From the NCBI GenBank assembly GCA_008694505.1, contig VZDJ01000346.1, forward strand, positions 8,233,244 through 8,297,243: 64,000 nt of DNA, read 5' to 3'. The position numbers and the translations under genes are program-made. This DNA is from Cyanoderma ruficeps. Lineage: Eukaryota > Chordata > Aves > Passeriformes > Timaliidae. The notes under the pieces were generated by a model. It was not told where the DNA came from. It was given only the letters and a program-made list of their open reading frames with translations, and made no database searches. This document shows positions 1 through 12,187 of this stretch, one piece after another. Within the stretch, counting starts at the first letter, position 1. Every line of letters starts with the position of its first letter.

Positions 1-162
1 TGTACTGGAAGCATCTTTTCTTTTGGCTATGGTACAGCTGTGATGCTGACCCACAGTTAAGTATGACTCATGAACCATCTTGAGATAACAGGAGACACCA
101 AAACCTGCACTGAGTTTAGATTTGAGAGATTACTCACGATCTTCAAATTAAGTATATGTTCC

Positions 163-184
163 TAAGACACCTGCAGGTGTCTTA
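163..184. repeat. Perfect 22-bp palindrome
   Basis: The left arm is TAAGACACCTG and the right arm is its exact reverse complement, with no spacer. The centre is two abutting E-box-like hexamers, CACCTG and CAGGTG. It could form a cruciform or bind a dimeric zinc-finger or bHLH factor, but function is inference only. Confidence 0.8.
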
Positions 185-2575
185 CATATATTCCTAGCTA
201 TATATAAGAGGTTTTGGTGGTTTCTCAAAAAAAAAAAAATCATAACCTTAAAAAATACTTGACTCCTGAAAGTTTGGTCCTGCAATGCCTAGGTTTGTGG
301 AAATTGCCCCAGTAACTTGGTCCTTCATGAAGTTCATAATGAAGTGTAGATGTTAATCCCTTAGTTGCCAATCCTATTCTAACATCCAGAAGACAAGGAG
401 TCTGGTTTTTGCTGCCAGGGCTGTGCAGAGGATGTTGGGAGCAGGGGAGGGTTGGCAGGTCTGTCCAGCTCTCTGTGAGACCCTGTGCTGGTCACCCTGT
501 GCTGGCTCTCAGGCACACTTCCAGGACAGATGCTCCAAGGCTCTGTGCAAACAGCAGTTAGCGGCAGCCAAGCCACACCTGCACCTCAGACTGTCCTGCA
601 AAAGACACTAGGAGGCACCTCTGTGTTTTGTGAGGAGTAGATTTCTGCTGGTTTGTGCTGGCTGTGATGTAAGAGCACATAGGGGAACTCAGGCAGCCAA
701 ACAGCTGCAGGGAGCTTGTGCATGAGCTGGGCACCAGCCTGCTCAACCTTGTTCAAACTGGTGCCTTTCTCCATACCAGATTTCCCTGGGGCCAAGGCAG
801 GAGGTGAATGCCAAGCTCCACGGGTTGGAGAAAACTTGGTCTGCAACGCGGAACTGCAGGCACCAAGGGAGCAGTGAAACTGAGCAAGCTGGAGGTTGGG
901 CAACTGTTGAATATTCTGTCTAGGCATCACTTTTGGAATTAAAATACAAGATCTTTTTTGAGCCTTCAATATACAAAAAGATAAAGAATTACCCCAAACT
1001 GGTTATTTTCTGCATTAATTTCTGGATTGCCTTACAACAGCAGTTCTTTATTAGTCAAAAAATTATAAAGGAGAAAAAAAATCCCTTATGAAATGTTATC
1101 AAATATGAAGGATGGAAATGTAGATAAACCAGCCTGTTTCTAGTCTGATTTTTCTATCTGCAGGTTTCTGTCATTAAGTACTAGTACATTTCTGTTGGCT
1201 GCATTGAAGACACCTTTTATTCAAGTTTTGTCCTTCATATACTTACTTATATGGTGTCCTTAAATCACCTCCTAAATCTGAGTTATTAAAGGCATTGCAT
1301 TTCCTGAGTTTTTGACTGGGTGGCATATTTTCCAGTTTTCTAATGGTTCTTTCAGTTCTTTGCTATCTCACTCCAAGGTTTTTTAAACATTCTGTTTGAA
1401 TTATTCAGAGCTTTAAGGTGTAGCCAAAATAGAATATGTTTTCTTTAATGCTGTGGATAAAGAATTTAAAGCACTACGGAGTCAAAAATTTATCCTTGCA
1501 GAGTTTCTCTTGAAATACACTCCCTTAATAAGCATTCTTTGCTCACATACAGCTGAGATTTATTATCTGTTTTGCAATCTATTTCATATGTGCAAAGCTG
1601 TTGCTGCAGCATTATAGCTCCCTAGTCAAAATACTGTTATGTGAGTGTCTAAGAAATGTCCAAGTGTATAATGTTTACAGTCAACCCCATATTGATGCAT
1701 TTCATAGCCTGTTAAAAAGAAAGAAAAAAGGGTTATTTTGACAAAATCTGTTTCCCTAAGCAGTCCTGTGTTCTATTACTAGTTTTTTCAGTAATGCACT
1801 TAATGACACTATTATGAAAAAAGTTAGGTAGGAAGTGACCAAAAAAAAATCCCCAAGGATGATGTCCAGCATCTCTAAGTTAGAGCATCATATGATGAAT
1901 CTTGTGTTTTACCTGAAGTCAAGAAACTTCACCTTAGGAATCTCCAAATCATGATTTTTTTAGTACAATCACTGGTGGTGATGGTGGTGGCTTTTGCCCA
2001 TATTTTGGCTTTGCACCAATCACTGTGTTTTAAAAGACTGAAGACGAAGAAAACTTTGAAAAATAAGTTGTAGTGTAAAGACAAAGGATGAAAGGTTTCT
2101 TGAAAATACTACTAGGTAATAGTAGATATGATATTGTAGGTATAGAATATCTAGCATTTAATGTGTACATGATAATGCTGGGAAAAAAATCAAGTCTCCC
2201 TGCTCCTAAATATCTGGAAAATCCATTCAAATGTAAGATGATATTTCACAGAAAAATGCCTAAAAGCAAATCTGCAGTAAAAAAAAAAAAAGGTATGAGA
2301 TGCTACAGAAGATCTGTAGTAATCGTGGTATGGTTTGTAGCTAAGTTAAATCTGGTTAGGTAGTGAAAGGATGTTTTTAATACTGTCACTAAATCCAACC
2401 CAAAGTAAAAGTTTCATTCACTGTAAGATAAATAAACTCTTTTTGCTTCAAAAGATAGAAAAATCAGTTATCTACTTTGTTATCTACAATAAGTACAATT
2501 GGGAATGCTAGTTAGAAACAAAAACAGTTTAAAAAACTAGAAGAGAAATGAAATACCATAGTATAAAATCACTGT

Positions 2576-2618
2576 ATTACTGAATCATCAAGGTTGGAAG
2601 AGACCCTCAAGATCATGT
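2576..2618 (-). mobile_element. Short CR1 LINE 3'-end fragment
   Basis: The segment 'gaatcatcaaggttggaag' followed by 'agaccctcaagatcat' matches the familiar reverse complement of avian CR1 3' ends (AGAATCAT...GGTTGGAAGGGACC...AAGATCAT). Only about 40 bp is recognisable. It is an old, truncated insertion with no coding capacity. Confidence 0.55.
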
Positions 2619-4589
2619 ATTAGAGAGGATTAATCCACTGGCAGATAGGCACAGCTGCATATATAAACTGAATACAAAGGTGACCGTCAGCCATCAGTGG
2701 TGCTGTGGCCACTAAAAATGATAATGAAATCCATGACCACATCAGGAGAAAGATTTTCAATAAACAGAAATTATGTGGAGGGGGCTTGCATGGTGTATCA
2801 TGCTTAGTTTTGCCACACACACTCTCAGGAGCCACATACACACCAAGAATTTGCTGAGTGAAACATGAATGAAAGCTGAAAAAGAAAATGTTTGCTGTCA
2901 CTAAATGCCCTAGCTAGGCATGCCTTGGAGAACAAGATGAGTCCTTTAGGTTAAAAGACAGTGTTGATACTAGGAAACAAATACAAAATGGCCATAAATA
3001 CCTTTAGACCTGAAATTAGTAGGAATTGTCTGACTACCATGAAGGTCTGAAATAGTCCTCTAATAGCAGGAGGAAAATCAATTCACTGCAGTTTTACTTA
3101 AACCACCTGCTTATAATGTGAAACCTACTTTCTGAAATGTGGTTTTTGTATTAAGTGGTTGCCTGTGATAACTGAGAAGCAGCCTACATCACTGGGAGCT
3201 TCTTCCAGACTGAGAGTAATTCTTCCAGACACTAAGAGAAGACAGGAAAGGAGCAAAAGCACTCAAAGCCTCAGGTATCTAGTTAGCAATCTTCAAGAAA
3301 CTTAATAATTGACTGATTTTTTTTTTGGCCAGATTTTTGATTCTTTGCATATCAAAGCATGGGTTGATAGAAGCTTCCAGCTTTTTCTTACATTTTCCAG
3401 TCTTCCTCTACCCATTGTCTCAAATGTTGACATTGTCTCAAATGTTGAACAGAGGCTCTCCCAAATCAAAAAGTCACACGATGGGAGTGAAGGACAGAAG
3501 GTCATCATTTCAGAAAGGACAAGCAGCAAAGAGACTGAGACTTTGAAATGGGATTACACAGTACTTCTGGTGTGGTATTAAATAAATACCAAAGTCAAAT
3601 AAAGACAAATAAAAATCCCCCATCTTCTATGCTGTCTCTTATGAAACAAAGAGATGCTTTGTGCTGACTCGCTGCCATCATCCTTTCCTCCAATCTCCCG
3701 CTGGGATCCCTTCCATGTGTTACACCTGCCAACAGCAGCAGGCTGCACGGCCTCTGGGAAGATCACTGGTGGTGGGCTCTCCTGTGCATAAACTGGAGCT
3801 ACAGCCACCAGGGTTACTCTGGGCACTCCCATGATCTTGTCACTACATTTTCTCCTCCTGACTTCTGTCTTCCTCTGGCAACTCAGCTGATGCCTCAAGC
3901 CACAGCACAGTGAATTGGAAATATGGTTTCTGTATTTTAAGACAGCAGAGCATTAATGAGGACCGTGACTGGGGCCTCATCCTATGCTACATTACAAGGA
4001 TGAAATAGAATGTGTGAATTGTTCTGCACTTGGCTCTGCTGGGTTTGCTATAATGTCTATCAGTACTCAGTTGCATTTTTACTTTTTCCCTTTTCTCTGG
4101 CTATGGGAAAGGTTCAGGAGTCGGTTCTCAGAATTAAAGATAAAGTGAATCCAACCCTTTCAGTTTGAGATTTGCTTGTTATCTATATGCTTCCTTTTAG
4201 AGATTAGATTTTGTACACCCACATCACAGACAATTAGTTGTGCCTTACAAATCTTACATGAAGTAGTTCTGCTGATTGCCAGAGTTACTCACTATCCCTG
4301 CAACTCTGAGGGGTGCAAGTCTCCTCTGTGGGACTCCTCTGGCACCTGATGTACAGCAATTGGCACAGCTTGTCGATTTCTTTCCTGTTCGACAGTGACA
4401 GTGAGTCCAGCTCACCTCTGCCATTTCAATGGCTTTTACTGTTGATGTTTGTTTGTTTGTTTGTGGCCAGGAATCAGAAATCACAATTGCTTGGGAGCAA
4501 AGCAGGAATTTTATTTTTTCTTCTTCATACATAATACGGTAAGTGTTGATATAAATAAACCCCACACTTAGTTTTTCCACCTGGATTTC

Positions 4590-6310
4590 TGACCGCGCCG
4601 CTGCTGTGTCAGCTAAGAAACGACGGTCCCTGCTACTTGGCCAACTTATTTCACGCTTCCCTCAGCGTTTTCCCCGACGGAGACTCCCACCGGCTCACCG
4701 CGATGGCAGACACCGCATGAATCACCAGGGACTGTTTGCCTTGGCCCGCGGGTCCTGCGCGGGGGGAATGGGATTTCCATTCCCCGACGCTTCCCTTGGT
4801 CGGTTTCCCTGGGAGGCTGCGGCCCGGGGAGCACGGCGCTGGCGGGGGAAGGATGCGCTGAGCCGCCAGACAGAAACCACACCGCTTTTCTCTAGCAGGG
4901 GCCCACGGCCCCCTCCGGGACAGCCCGCTCGGCCCGAGCAGGCGGTGCTCCGGGGGCTGCGGGAGCTCCCCTCGCCGCCCGCCACAGCGCAGGGATAGCG
5001 CTGTGAGGAACCAGCAGTGGGGCCGAGGTGCGCGGGGCGGCGGGGCCGGGAGCCCAGAGGGGCCGGCAGTCCCTGTCTCTGACGGGAGGGAGCGGGTCCC
5101 ACGTCCCTCAGGACCAGGCGGGAACGGCTGGGGCCGACGGCCTGTGTCCCGCGGGAGCCGTCGATTCCCTCTCTTTTCCTCCCGGCAGGCGGGAGGTAGC
5201 GGGAGGGCAGCCCGTGGAGAACAGCGGCACCGCGTCCCTCACACGGGACGGGCGGGTAGGAGGGGGACAGCAGGTCGTACTCCTTAGCGGGGAAGGAGGG
5301 AAGGACCAGGACCGCGTCCCTGACCGTAGAGGCGGCTGAGGACAGAGGGACCCGGTTCTCCGCGGCTCCTCCCGCGGCCTCCGGCGTGTCTCCACAGAGA
5401 GACTCCCCGCTTTCCATCCCCTCGGTAGGGCTGAGCCGGGCCCCTGCCGCCGGGGACGGGGCTGGCGGGAGGCGGCTGCTCCCGGGGGGCGGGCGGGGGA
5501 GCGCCGTCCGGGGCCGCGCCGAGGGGAGGAGGCTCCGCGCTCGCTCCCGGCCGCCGCCGCTGCCCGCGCCGAGCGGAGCGGCCCCGCCAGCCCCTCAGGT
5601 AAGCCCGGCTCTGCCGCCTGCCCTGCCCCGCCTCTCCCGCCCGCCAGGCGGGTCCGCGGCGCCCCGCCCGGGGACACCGCACCCCGCCGCGTCCCGCGCC
5701 GCCCGGCAGGGCTCGGCATCGCTGTCACCCCGGGTCTCTGCCCCGCCGGCGGCCACCCCCGCCCTAGGGCCTCGGCTGGGCGGAGGGACCGCCCTGCCCC
5801 GGGGGCCCCTCCGGGTGGGGGGCGGCCGGGAAGGCCCCGCGGGCGGCGGGGGCTGCAGCGCGGGCGGCGGGGGCCCGGCCCGGAGCGGGAGGCCGAGGCG
5901 AGGGGCCGCGGCGGCGCCTGGGGCTGGGTTGGATGTTCGCTTGCTGGGTCCCGCTGGAGCGGTTCCCGCTGCTCGTGGTGCAGCCCGCAGGAGAAGGGTT
6001 TCCCTTTGCTTTGGACTGCGTGGGTCTGAGCAAACTCCCCATTTATCCTCCTCCCCTGCAGTAACTCATTTAACAGTGTATCTGCTGTAAGGAAACCCCC
6101 CGCCACTGTATTGTAAGGTCGGTGTAGCATCGGAACCAAACTTCGCTCAGAAACGTGTTCGAGTGTAGCCTGCAGGTGTCTTTACCAGCTTGCAGCAGCG
6201 CGGGCTGCGGCTTCTCCCCGTGCCGGGCTGCAGCCCACAGGCAGCTCGGCGCTGCCGGGGTCACCTGAGACGTGCAGGGTGGGACCTGCCCCGGCTTCCT
6301 GAGAGCACTG
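4590..6310 (+). promoter_or_regulatory. MATN2: CpG island and presumed MATN2 promoter
   Basis: Base composition changes sharply to GC-rich, CpG-dense sequence here, densest at about 4900-5990, against an AT-rich background. There are several GGGCGG-type Sp1-like boxes (for example near 5476-5500) and no convincing TATA box, typical of a CpG-island promoter with dispersed starts. It lies just upstream of and around the exon 1 donor at 5598/5599 and is the only CpG island in the window. The transcription start cannot be fixed from sequence. Long open frames on both strands here arise because stop codons are rare in GC-rich DNA. Confidence 0.8.
5380..5598 (+). other. MATN2: MATN2 exon 1, 5' untranslated (5' end approximate)
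   Basis: A strong consensus donor, CAG|GTAAGC, lies at 5598/5599 inside the CpG island, and the first coding exon of MATN2 lies downstream at 14891 with its own acceptor. Mammalian MATN2 also has a non-coding first exon with the start codon in exon 2. In the frame that would join the exon 2 start codon I find no upstream ATG near the donor, so the exon is read as 5' UTR. The left boundary is a guess because the start site is unknown. Another donor in the island cannot be excluded. Confidence 0.5.
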
Positions 6311-7805
6311 CTTTGCTGGAGGTGGAAGGAGTGAGGGACGGTTTGCTGAACGTAATATACTTACCCTGGAAACCCTACTGAGATGGTGCTCATTAATCCG
6401 GCATCTTTAATGACCGTGTATTCCTGTTTCAGAAGGCAGTTCATTCTGTGTCAAACTGGCCTCTATCGCTGCTAAACTGTAGAATATTGACTGAGAGAGA
6501 AGATTTTAACCTGTTGATTTATATAATACTTCCTAAATGCTTGGGTTTGCTTGTGGGACCGTCATTCAGAGGGTGAATGATCCTGACTGAGGTCTGAAAA
6601 GGTGACATGTTACAGCTGTACTTCTGTCAGACAACTGACTACTTCAGAAGAAATTGCCAAACTGAATCCCATCAAAAATTCTCCTTAAATCAAGAGCTAA
6701 ATAAAATACACATATGGCTTTCCTATTAAATCCTATAAAATCTACAAAATGATTTTGGATTATTGTGCTTTACATGTAGATGTCTCAACTTTAAGCACGA
6801 GATTTTCTAAACTTTTCCTCATGTACTGTATATCACTGTAATATCCCTCAAATTAAATTTGATTTATTTTACATCTTCAGAAAATGCAGCACTCATTTGC
6901 ACAAAGCTGCAGTTAAGATCCTTAATCCTGCACTCAGTATTCACACCTAATTATGTGAGTCTCTCCATTGACTTCACTGGGATTTCCCATGAATGAGAGA
7001 ATGCACATTCTACTGCTTATGAGCTGGGACTCAGGGACACAGCTGTGATGGTAAAAGATGTTTTAGTCAGTCCAGGCAAACTAGGGAAAGGCTAATCAGA
7101 TCTAAATACTCTCTTGTGACTTATAAACCATCTCCATAGGAGGATAGAACAGTAAGCACTATTTAATTATATTGTGGGTGTCATTAACAAGCTCTTTTTA
7201 TACAATTCACTAGTTAGCATTTTCATTATGACAAATGAGTATTTGGAATGGAGTGGGTTTAATCCCCAAATTATTGATTTACAGTGATGCTGATACTGGG
7301 GTCAGTGTGACTTTGCAAATAAGTTTAAGAACTGTTGTATCCTTTTCCCCCCCCCCTCAACATTTCTGTTTGCAGTTAACAGTCTTTTATGGTTTGTGAC
7401 TACTTCAGAGACAAAACTGAGCAGCCTACATATGTATCATATGTCACATAATATATGCTTTTATTTAAATACCTACTCTGAATGGTAAAAGTGAATCTTC
7501 TCGGTTTTCCCATGCTACTCTTCTAGGCATGTTGTGGAAACTCTGATGTCTAGATGAGATTCAGTACCAGAAAGTGCAAATGAGTCTTTCTCAAAAGAAC
7601 AAGATAATGAAAAGGTCTATTGTCCAAGTGGCAACTGAAGAAAATCATGGCAGGGAGACTGATGCTGTCATAAAATAAGAATTCCCACTGCTAGAGCTTG
7701 CTGTCTGACCACTGGAAACTATGCAGAGTAAACCATACTGTGGGTGTTCTGTTCTATAGCACCACCATTTACTTTTATGTAGTGAGTTTCTGAAGTTACT
7801 GAAAT

Positions 7806-7880
7806 GATCCTCAGCTCTGGGCAGGGGTTGGACCTGATGGCTTACAGAGGTCTTTCTGACCTAAATCATTTCATCATTAT
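7806..7880 (+). mobile_element. CR1 LINE 3'-end fragment
   Basis: The run 'gggcaggggttggacctgat' followed by 'cagaggtctttctgaccta' and 'atcatttcatcatt' matches the sense 3' tail of avian CR1 (GGGGGTTGGACTAGATGAC...GAGGTCCCTTCCAACC...ATTCTATGATTC). It is short and diverged and has no coding capacity. Confidence 0.6.
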
Positions 7881-9147
7881 ATTATTTAGTAGTCAGTAAT
7901 TTTACAACAGTGATATCAGGAGGTCTGTATGTCATCCAGATGGATGATTTTAAATTAAGCAACAGATCCCTTAGTCTTTTTCATTTCATTAGAGCTGTAG
8001 AAAATTAAATTATATATGTAGTACATGTACTCTAAGCCCCTTAAATAACAGTGTGTTGCGTAGAAGTCCTACTATGATATTTACACCTGACTATAAAACT
8101 GAATGCTGTGCTCTTTCTGATATGCTGTATGTTTTGGTGTCTGAACTCATCAGTTCATACGTGTGCTTATCTGGCCTCTATGCTTCGTTAGGCAAGTTGG
8201 TTTTTCCCATCCCCAGCCCTCTTTGGACAGTTTCCAGAATGTGGTTGCCCTCCTGTATCCTGTAGCACCTTCAGTTATTCTCTGCACATGGGGATCATGT
8301 GCAGGGTTGGGTTTGTGGGCATATTTGGCTGATTACCAAATGTCATTCAACTCTCCTTCTAGGAACTGCTCTGTAACACATTTTGGGTCTTCCCTGTACT
8401 GCTTCAAAATCTAAGATAATTTACTCCACTGTCACATTTGATTTTATTAGTCCAAGTTACAACTCTGCTGTGGGATTTTGCAGCAGCAGCTGGAAGAAAT
8501 AGATACTGGTGGAGATTCAGCCACAGCCCAAGTGCTATGCGAGGCAGGGGCATCTCTCAGTACAGAAAGCACTGGAATATCATTTTGGCTGCCAAGTTAG
8601 GGATATGTGCTGTATGAGGAGGACTGTATGGAGGCACAGGAGACAAAGGTGGAAGACTTTGTGAGCCTGTGGTTGTCACCCTGTCCCTACCACTATGCAG
8701 ACATGTCTGGAACAGACATTGCTATTATATGGTGGGACTGTGCCCTACTGCAGGCACAAAACAACCTGTGGCCATGAAGCTTCATGGACCCATGCAAAGA
8801 ATTTGTCCCAGTCTTCTCATACTGAAGTACACAACTTCTGGTCCTCAATCACTGCAGATTCAGGTTACTCATACTGTTTGGACACTCATTATTTCAGATT
8901 GATAAAAGGCTGATGTTGCCAAGTCAACACTTTCTTTTGTAATTGTGGTTGCTGCACTACTGTGAAAGCTGTCTGTAATTGGGTTGGCTGTCTCAGAATA
9001 CACCAGAATTACTAATTGACTTTCAGATAATGAGTTTCCCAGATTTATCTCATACTACTGACAGCATGAATGGTCCAAGGTGGCCTCTTAAAAGAAGCTA
9101 AAGAATGTTTTAACAAGTGAGTACTGCTCTGCTGCTTTGCAGGACAT

Positions 9148-9191
9148 GGTGCAGTTGTGGGTAGGTTCCTGGTGCAGTTGTGGGTAGGTTC
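9148..9191 (+). repeat. 23-bp tandem duplication, two copies
   Basis: The 21-base motif ending GTTGTGGGTAGGTTC occurs at 9148-9168 and again at 9171-9191 with a 23-bp period, followed by CACCTGGTGC. It is a local minisatellite-like duplication inside intron 1. Confidence 0.8.
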
Positions 9192-11394
9192 ACCTGGTGC
9201 CTGCCATCAGGGTTGAGTAGCACGTGAAGAATTTACAAACTTACAGCACCTGCAACCTTGTTTCTTCTTGGTGATTTAACTCTATTGGTGAAATGCAGTT
9301 GATAGTCATGATTTAGGATAGGTGTCTACCTGTCCTGTGCTGCTAAGCCTAGTGAAGCCTTCCTTAGGCAGCAAGAAGTTACAGAAAATCCATCACTTGG
9401 TGAAGAGGATGACAGTAGAGTGCTTCTTTGTAATGATGAAGGCAAGATGGTGCTTCTTGCTGATGTGCTAAATATCACCCTCCTAATTGTGCCTACCTGC
9501 CCCCACACAACCCCTGAGTGGCTAGGGACAGATGTTTTGTGATGTTGGACTCTGTGTGCCTCTATGGCTCTTTTTTAGAACTGAAAAATGCCTGCATCAG
9601 CAACTGGTCCAGGGAGACAGAGAAAATTACTGGTACTCTATGTCTGCTCTGATGTCAGTGCTACACAGTCATTTTAATGAGTAGTGAACTAGTAATGCAT
9701 GTGCTGGCTTTTAGAGAGTGAAGTACTTTGGAACATATTGTAACTGATAGTGAAAAGGGATTTACAGTGCCTGCAGTCCTTTTTGCTTTTTTTTTTATTT
9801 CTGAGATGATGGGATTGAGAAAAGTATTTTGTGGTTTTCATATAATGCGACCTCATTTCTTTTTCCAAGTAACTCACTGTGTTTGCTTATTTGGGGAAAC
9901 AGGCTCTGATTTTATTGACTCACATAGATTGCTTGCAGTTCATTTACCTTCAGAGAATGTTTTCGATTTGATCATGGTTTCCTGTTATCTTAAAAATGGG
10001 GAGATAATAAGGAATGCTGAAAGAACTTCAGAATGGTTCTCTTCTATCCAGTTATGTTGTTTGTAACTTAAAAACACTGTTAAAAACTGAACTTAGATCT
10101 GTTGGAAGCTCAATACAAGTAAATGCTGTCTCTTTTAACTATGAAACAAGAAGAGCCAAAGGCAAGCTCTGTTGTGCTAATAACTGTTGCCTCCGGTGCT
10201 TTTTTGTCTTCTCTTTCCCTCCCATCTATGATGAGAAATTATATAGGGTTCAAGAGAGGGGATACTCTTTGCAGGTGTTGATGTTCCATGTAACTACTGA
10301 GGATTTCCCATTCTGTGCATTGTGCCAGTTTTGGTGGTAGCTGGAGAAAGTAGAGAGGTAGGGATTTGTGGAGTTTATGCTTCTTGTTTAGCCTTGGGAG
10401 GAAATCTGTTCTGCAAGCCAAGGAGGGAGACTATACAGATGAGCAGGAAGGTATGAGCTGAAACATATTACTACACTTGTTTTCCAATTTGTTTTTCAGT
10501 ACGATCTGCTCAGCAAAGACAGGTATGCTTTAAGATACTTGAGTGAAAAAAAGGCGATCTTCCATGCCAGTGGAGGGGTTATCTGCTTCTCTGTAAAAAA
10601 AATTTTCCTGAAGCGTGGTAAGAGATGGAAGGACAGACTTTGGCATAAGCCACAGAGCATCTCTTTTCCTTTGATATTATTTTAGAGTTATCATAGTGAA
10701 GAGGACAAAAATTAATGACCTGCAACAGACATTGGAGAAGGTCACTGATTTATCACCACTGACACTGAATATTCAGTAGTATTTCTGCCCAAAACAGCTA
10801 TCAATCCCTTCCAAGGAGACTTCCATGCAAATATATTTGAAAACATAGAAACAGGCTTGTATTGTTTCACTGCTGTCCAACAAAGGAAATATTAGGTATT
10901 TTAAAGATGAAATCTCAATTTTATTTTTTAGTATTCCTACACTGTGGTTCATGAGAGTCCTTAACAGTGCATCAGAAAAGTTACTCTGATGCATGGGTAC
11001 ATGGCTAGGCCAGCACAGGTAAAATTGATAAGAACACACCATGGCAATATTCAGCTCTTGATGAGCAGTCTGTAAAGGAGTGAGGGAAACCTTAAAACAA
11101 TAGAGAGCCTGTTTGTTTACTTGCCATTTTCTAGGAGAATCTCCTCTTTTATACCAAACTTCTTCTAGACAGCTGCAGATACTGCCAGCAACCCTCAGCA
11201 GATTGTACCTCTGGGAGCAGCAGTTGTCTCTTCTCTGTTAGCAGCTTCTTCACATGTCCAGCACAGCGCTGAAAGCCCTACCCTTCTTCCTTTCACTGTG
11301 AGTAGAGAAGTGGAGCAGTGGAAGCTGGCGAATCTGGTGCTCCACCTGGTAGAGCCCCATGGACTGCCAAACCTCCTCCTGCTGGTTTAGTTTT

Positions 11395-11517
11395 TTGGGG
11401 GGAGGGTTTTTTTGGGTTTTATTGGTGGGGTTTTGTTTGTTGGTTGGTTTTTGTTTTGGTTTTGGTTTGGTTTGGCTTGGCTTGGTTTGGTTTGGTTTGG
11501 TTTGGTTTGGTTTTTTT
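11395..11517 (+). repeat. GGTTT-type simple repeat, G/T-rich strand
   Basis: The core is repeated GGTTT units (about 11456-11510, with two GGCTT variants) flanked by longer G and T runs. The plus strand is almost free of A and C. The G doublets and runs could form G-quadruplexes in the transcript. The open frames predicted here (F/G/W-rich or K/P/N-rich) are low-complexity artefacts. Confidence 0.85.
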
Positions 11518-12166
11518 TGAGCTGTTCAGGATGTTTGTCTTGCGGTGACTTGGTCTTGGGTCTGCCCAGGGGAGCTGGTTTCCAATGGTATAGTGCTGAC
11601 AGCAGGAATCAAAGTGCCTGAAATATATTCTCCAGGCAGCCACAAAAATATGACTTTCCAAGGTTGGTACTTTGGGAATGTCTTCTCAGCTGGTAGAGCA
11701 AGAGTTAACCAACAGTGGGAAGATACAGGGGGCTGTGGCAGAAGGGCTTAGTCTGCTGGGAAAATGAGGTGTTGAATACCAGATGTGGTGCAGTAACACC
11801 ATCCAGCTTCTCCAGTGAGGACAGGAGACCTTGCAGAAGACCCAGAAGATAGACAGAGAACCATGGGAGGACTGTATGTGGAGGAGCCATGCAGCCACAC
11901 AGACTGGTCATGTAAAAATGCAAGCAGCAGTGGACACAAACATGTACCTGGAACTAGAGCAAAGCACACAAGTCCAGACTGTCATCACCTCAGGAAAGCA
12001 GCACAGAAGCTTTCAGTGTGGAGGAAGGGGTGACAGCAGGCTTGGATTAGTGTATGTTATTCACATATACAGCCTTTGGCTGTGGGAATTTGGGTTTGGG
12101 GTTTTTTGGTTTTTTCCTTCTCACTGAAAATGGATGCAATTTTGCTTATGTTTTTATTTTAGATTA

Positions 12167-12187
12167 TATTTATATATATATATGTAT
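12167..12187 (+). repeat. Short TA-rich microsatellite
   Basis: A run of alternating T and A (TATATATATATATG) lies inside intron 1, near the rear of an AT-rich stretch. Confidence 0.75.

Larger units (their letters stand above)
1..4590. other. Upstream intergenic region, no gene supported
   Basis: This AT-rich stretch lies 5' of the CpG island. The open frames in it are short, overlap on both strands and show no domain, splice structure or conserved motif I recognise. It contains A-runs, a perfect 22-bp palindrome near 163-184 and a short CR1-like fragment near 2576. In mammals LAPTM4B lies upstream of MATN2, but I found no exon of it here. Distal regulatory elements may be present but cannot be named from the sequence. 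Confidence 0.6.

Noticed and set aside
1..4590. 3' end of the neighbouring LAPTM4B gene, expected upstream of MATN2 by synteny
   Set aside because: I found no matching coding exon; any 3' UTR could not be recognised from sequence alone.
5386..6090. 234-codon plus-strand frame over exon 1 as an upstream coding extension
   Set aside because: It begins at GTG rather than ATG, crosses the strong donor at 5598/5599, and is not in the frame that would join the exon 2 start codon.
5108..6139. 343-codon open frame on the minus strand across the CpG island
   Set aside because: It is Arg/Pro/Gly/Ala-rich low complexity, overlapped by long frames in other phases and on the plus strand. Such frames are expected in GC-rich DNA where stop codons are rare. 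No domain is recognisable.
11419..11661. Lys/Thr/Pro/Asn-rich and Trp/Phe/Gly-rich frames over the GGTTT repeat
   Set aside because: Translations of a simple repeat, not proteins.
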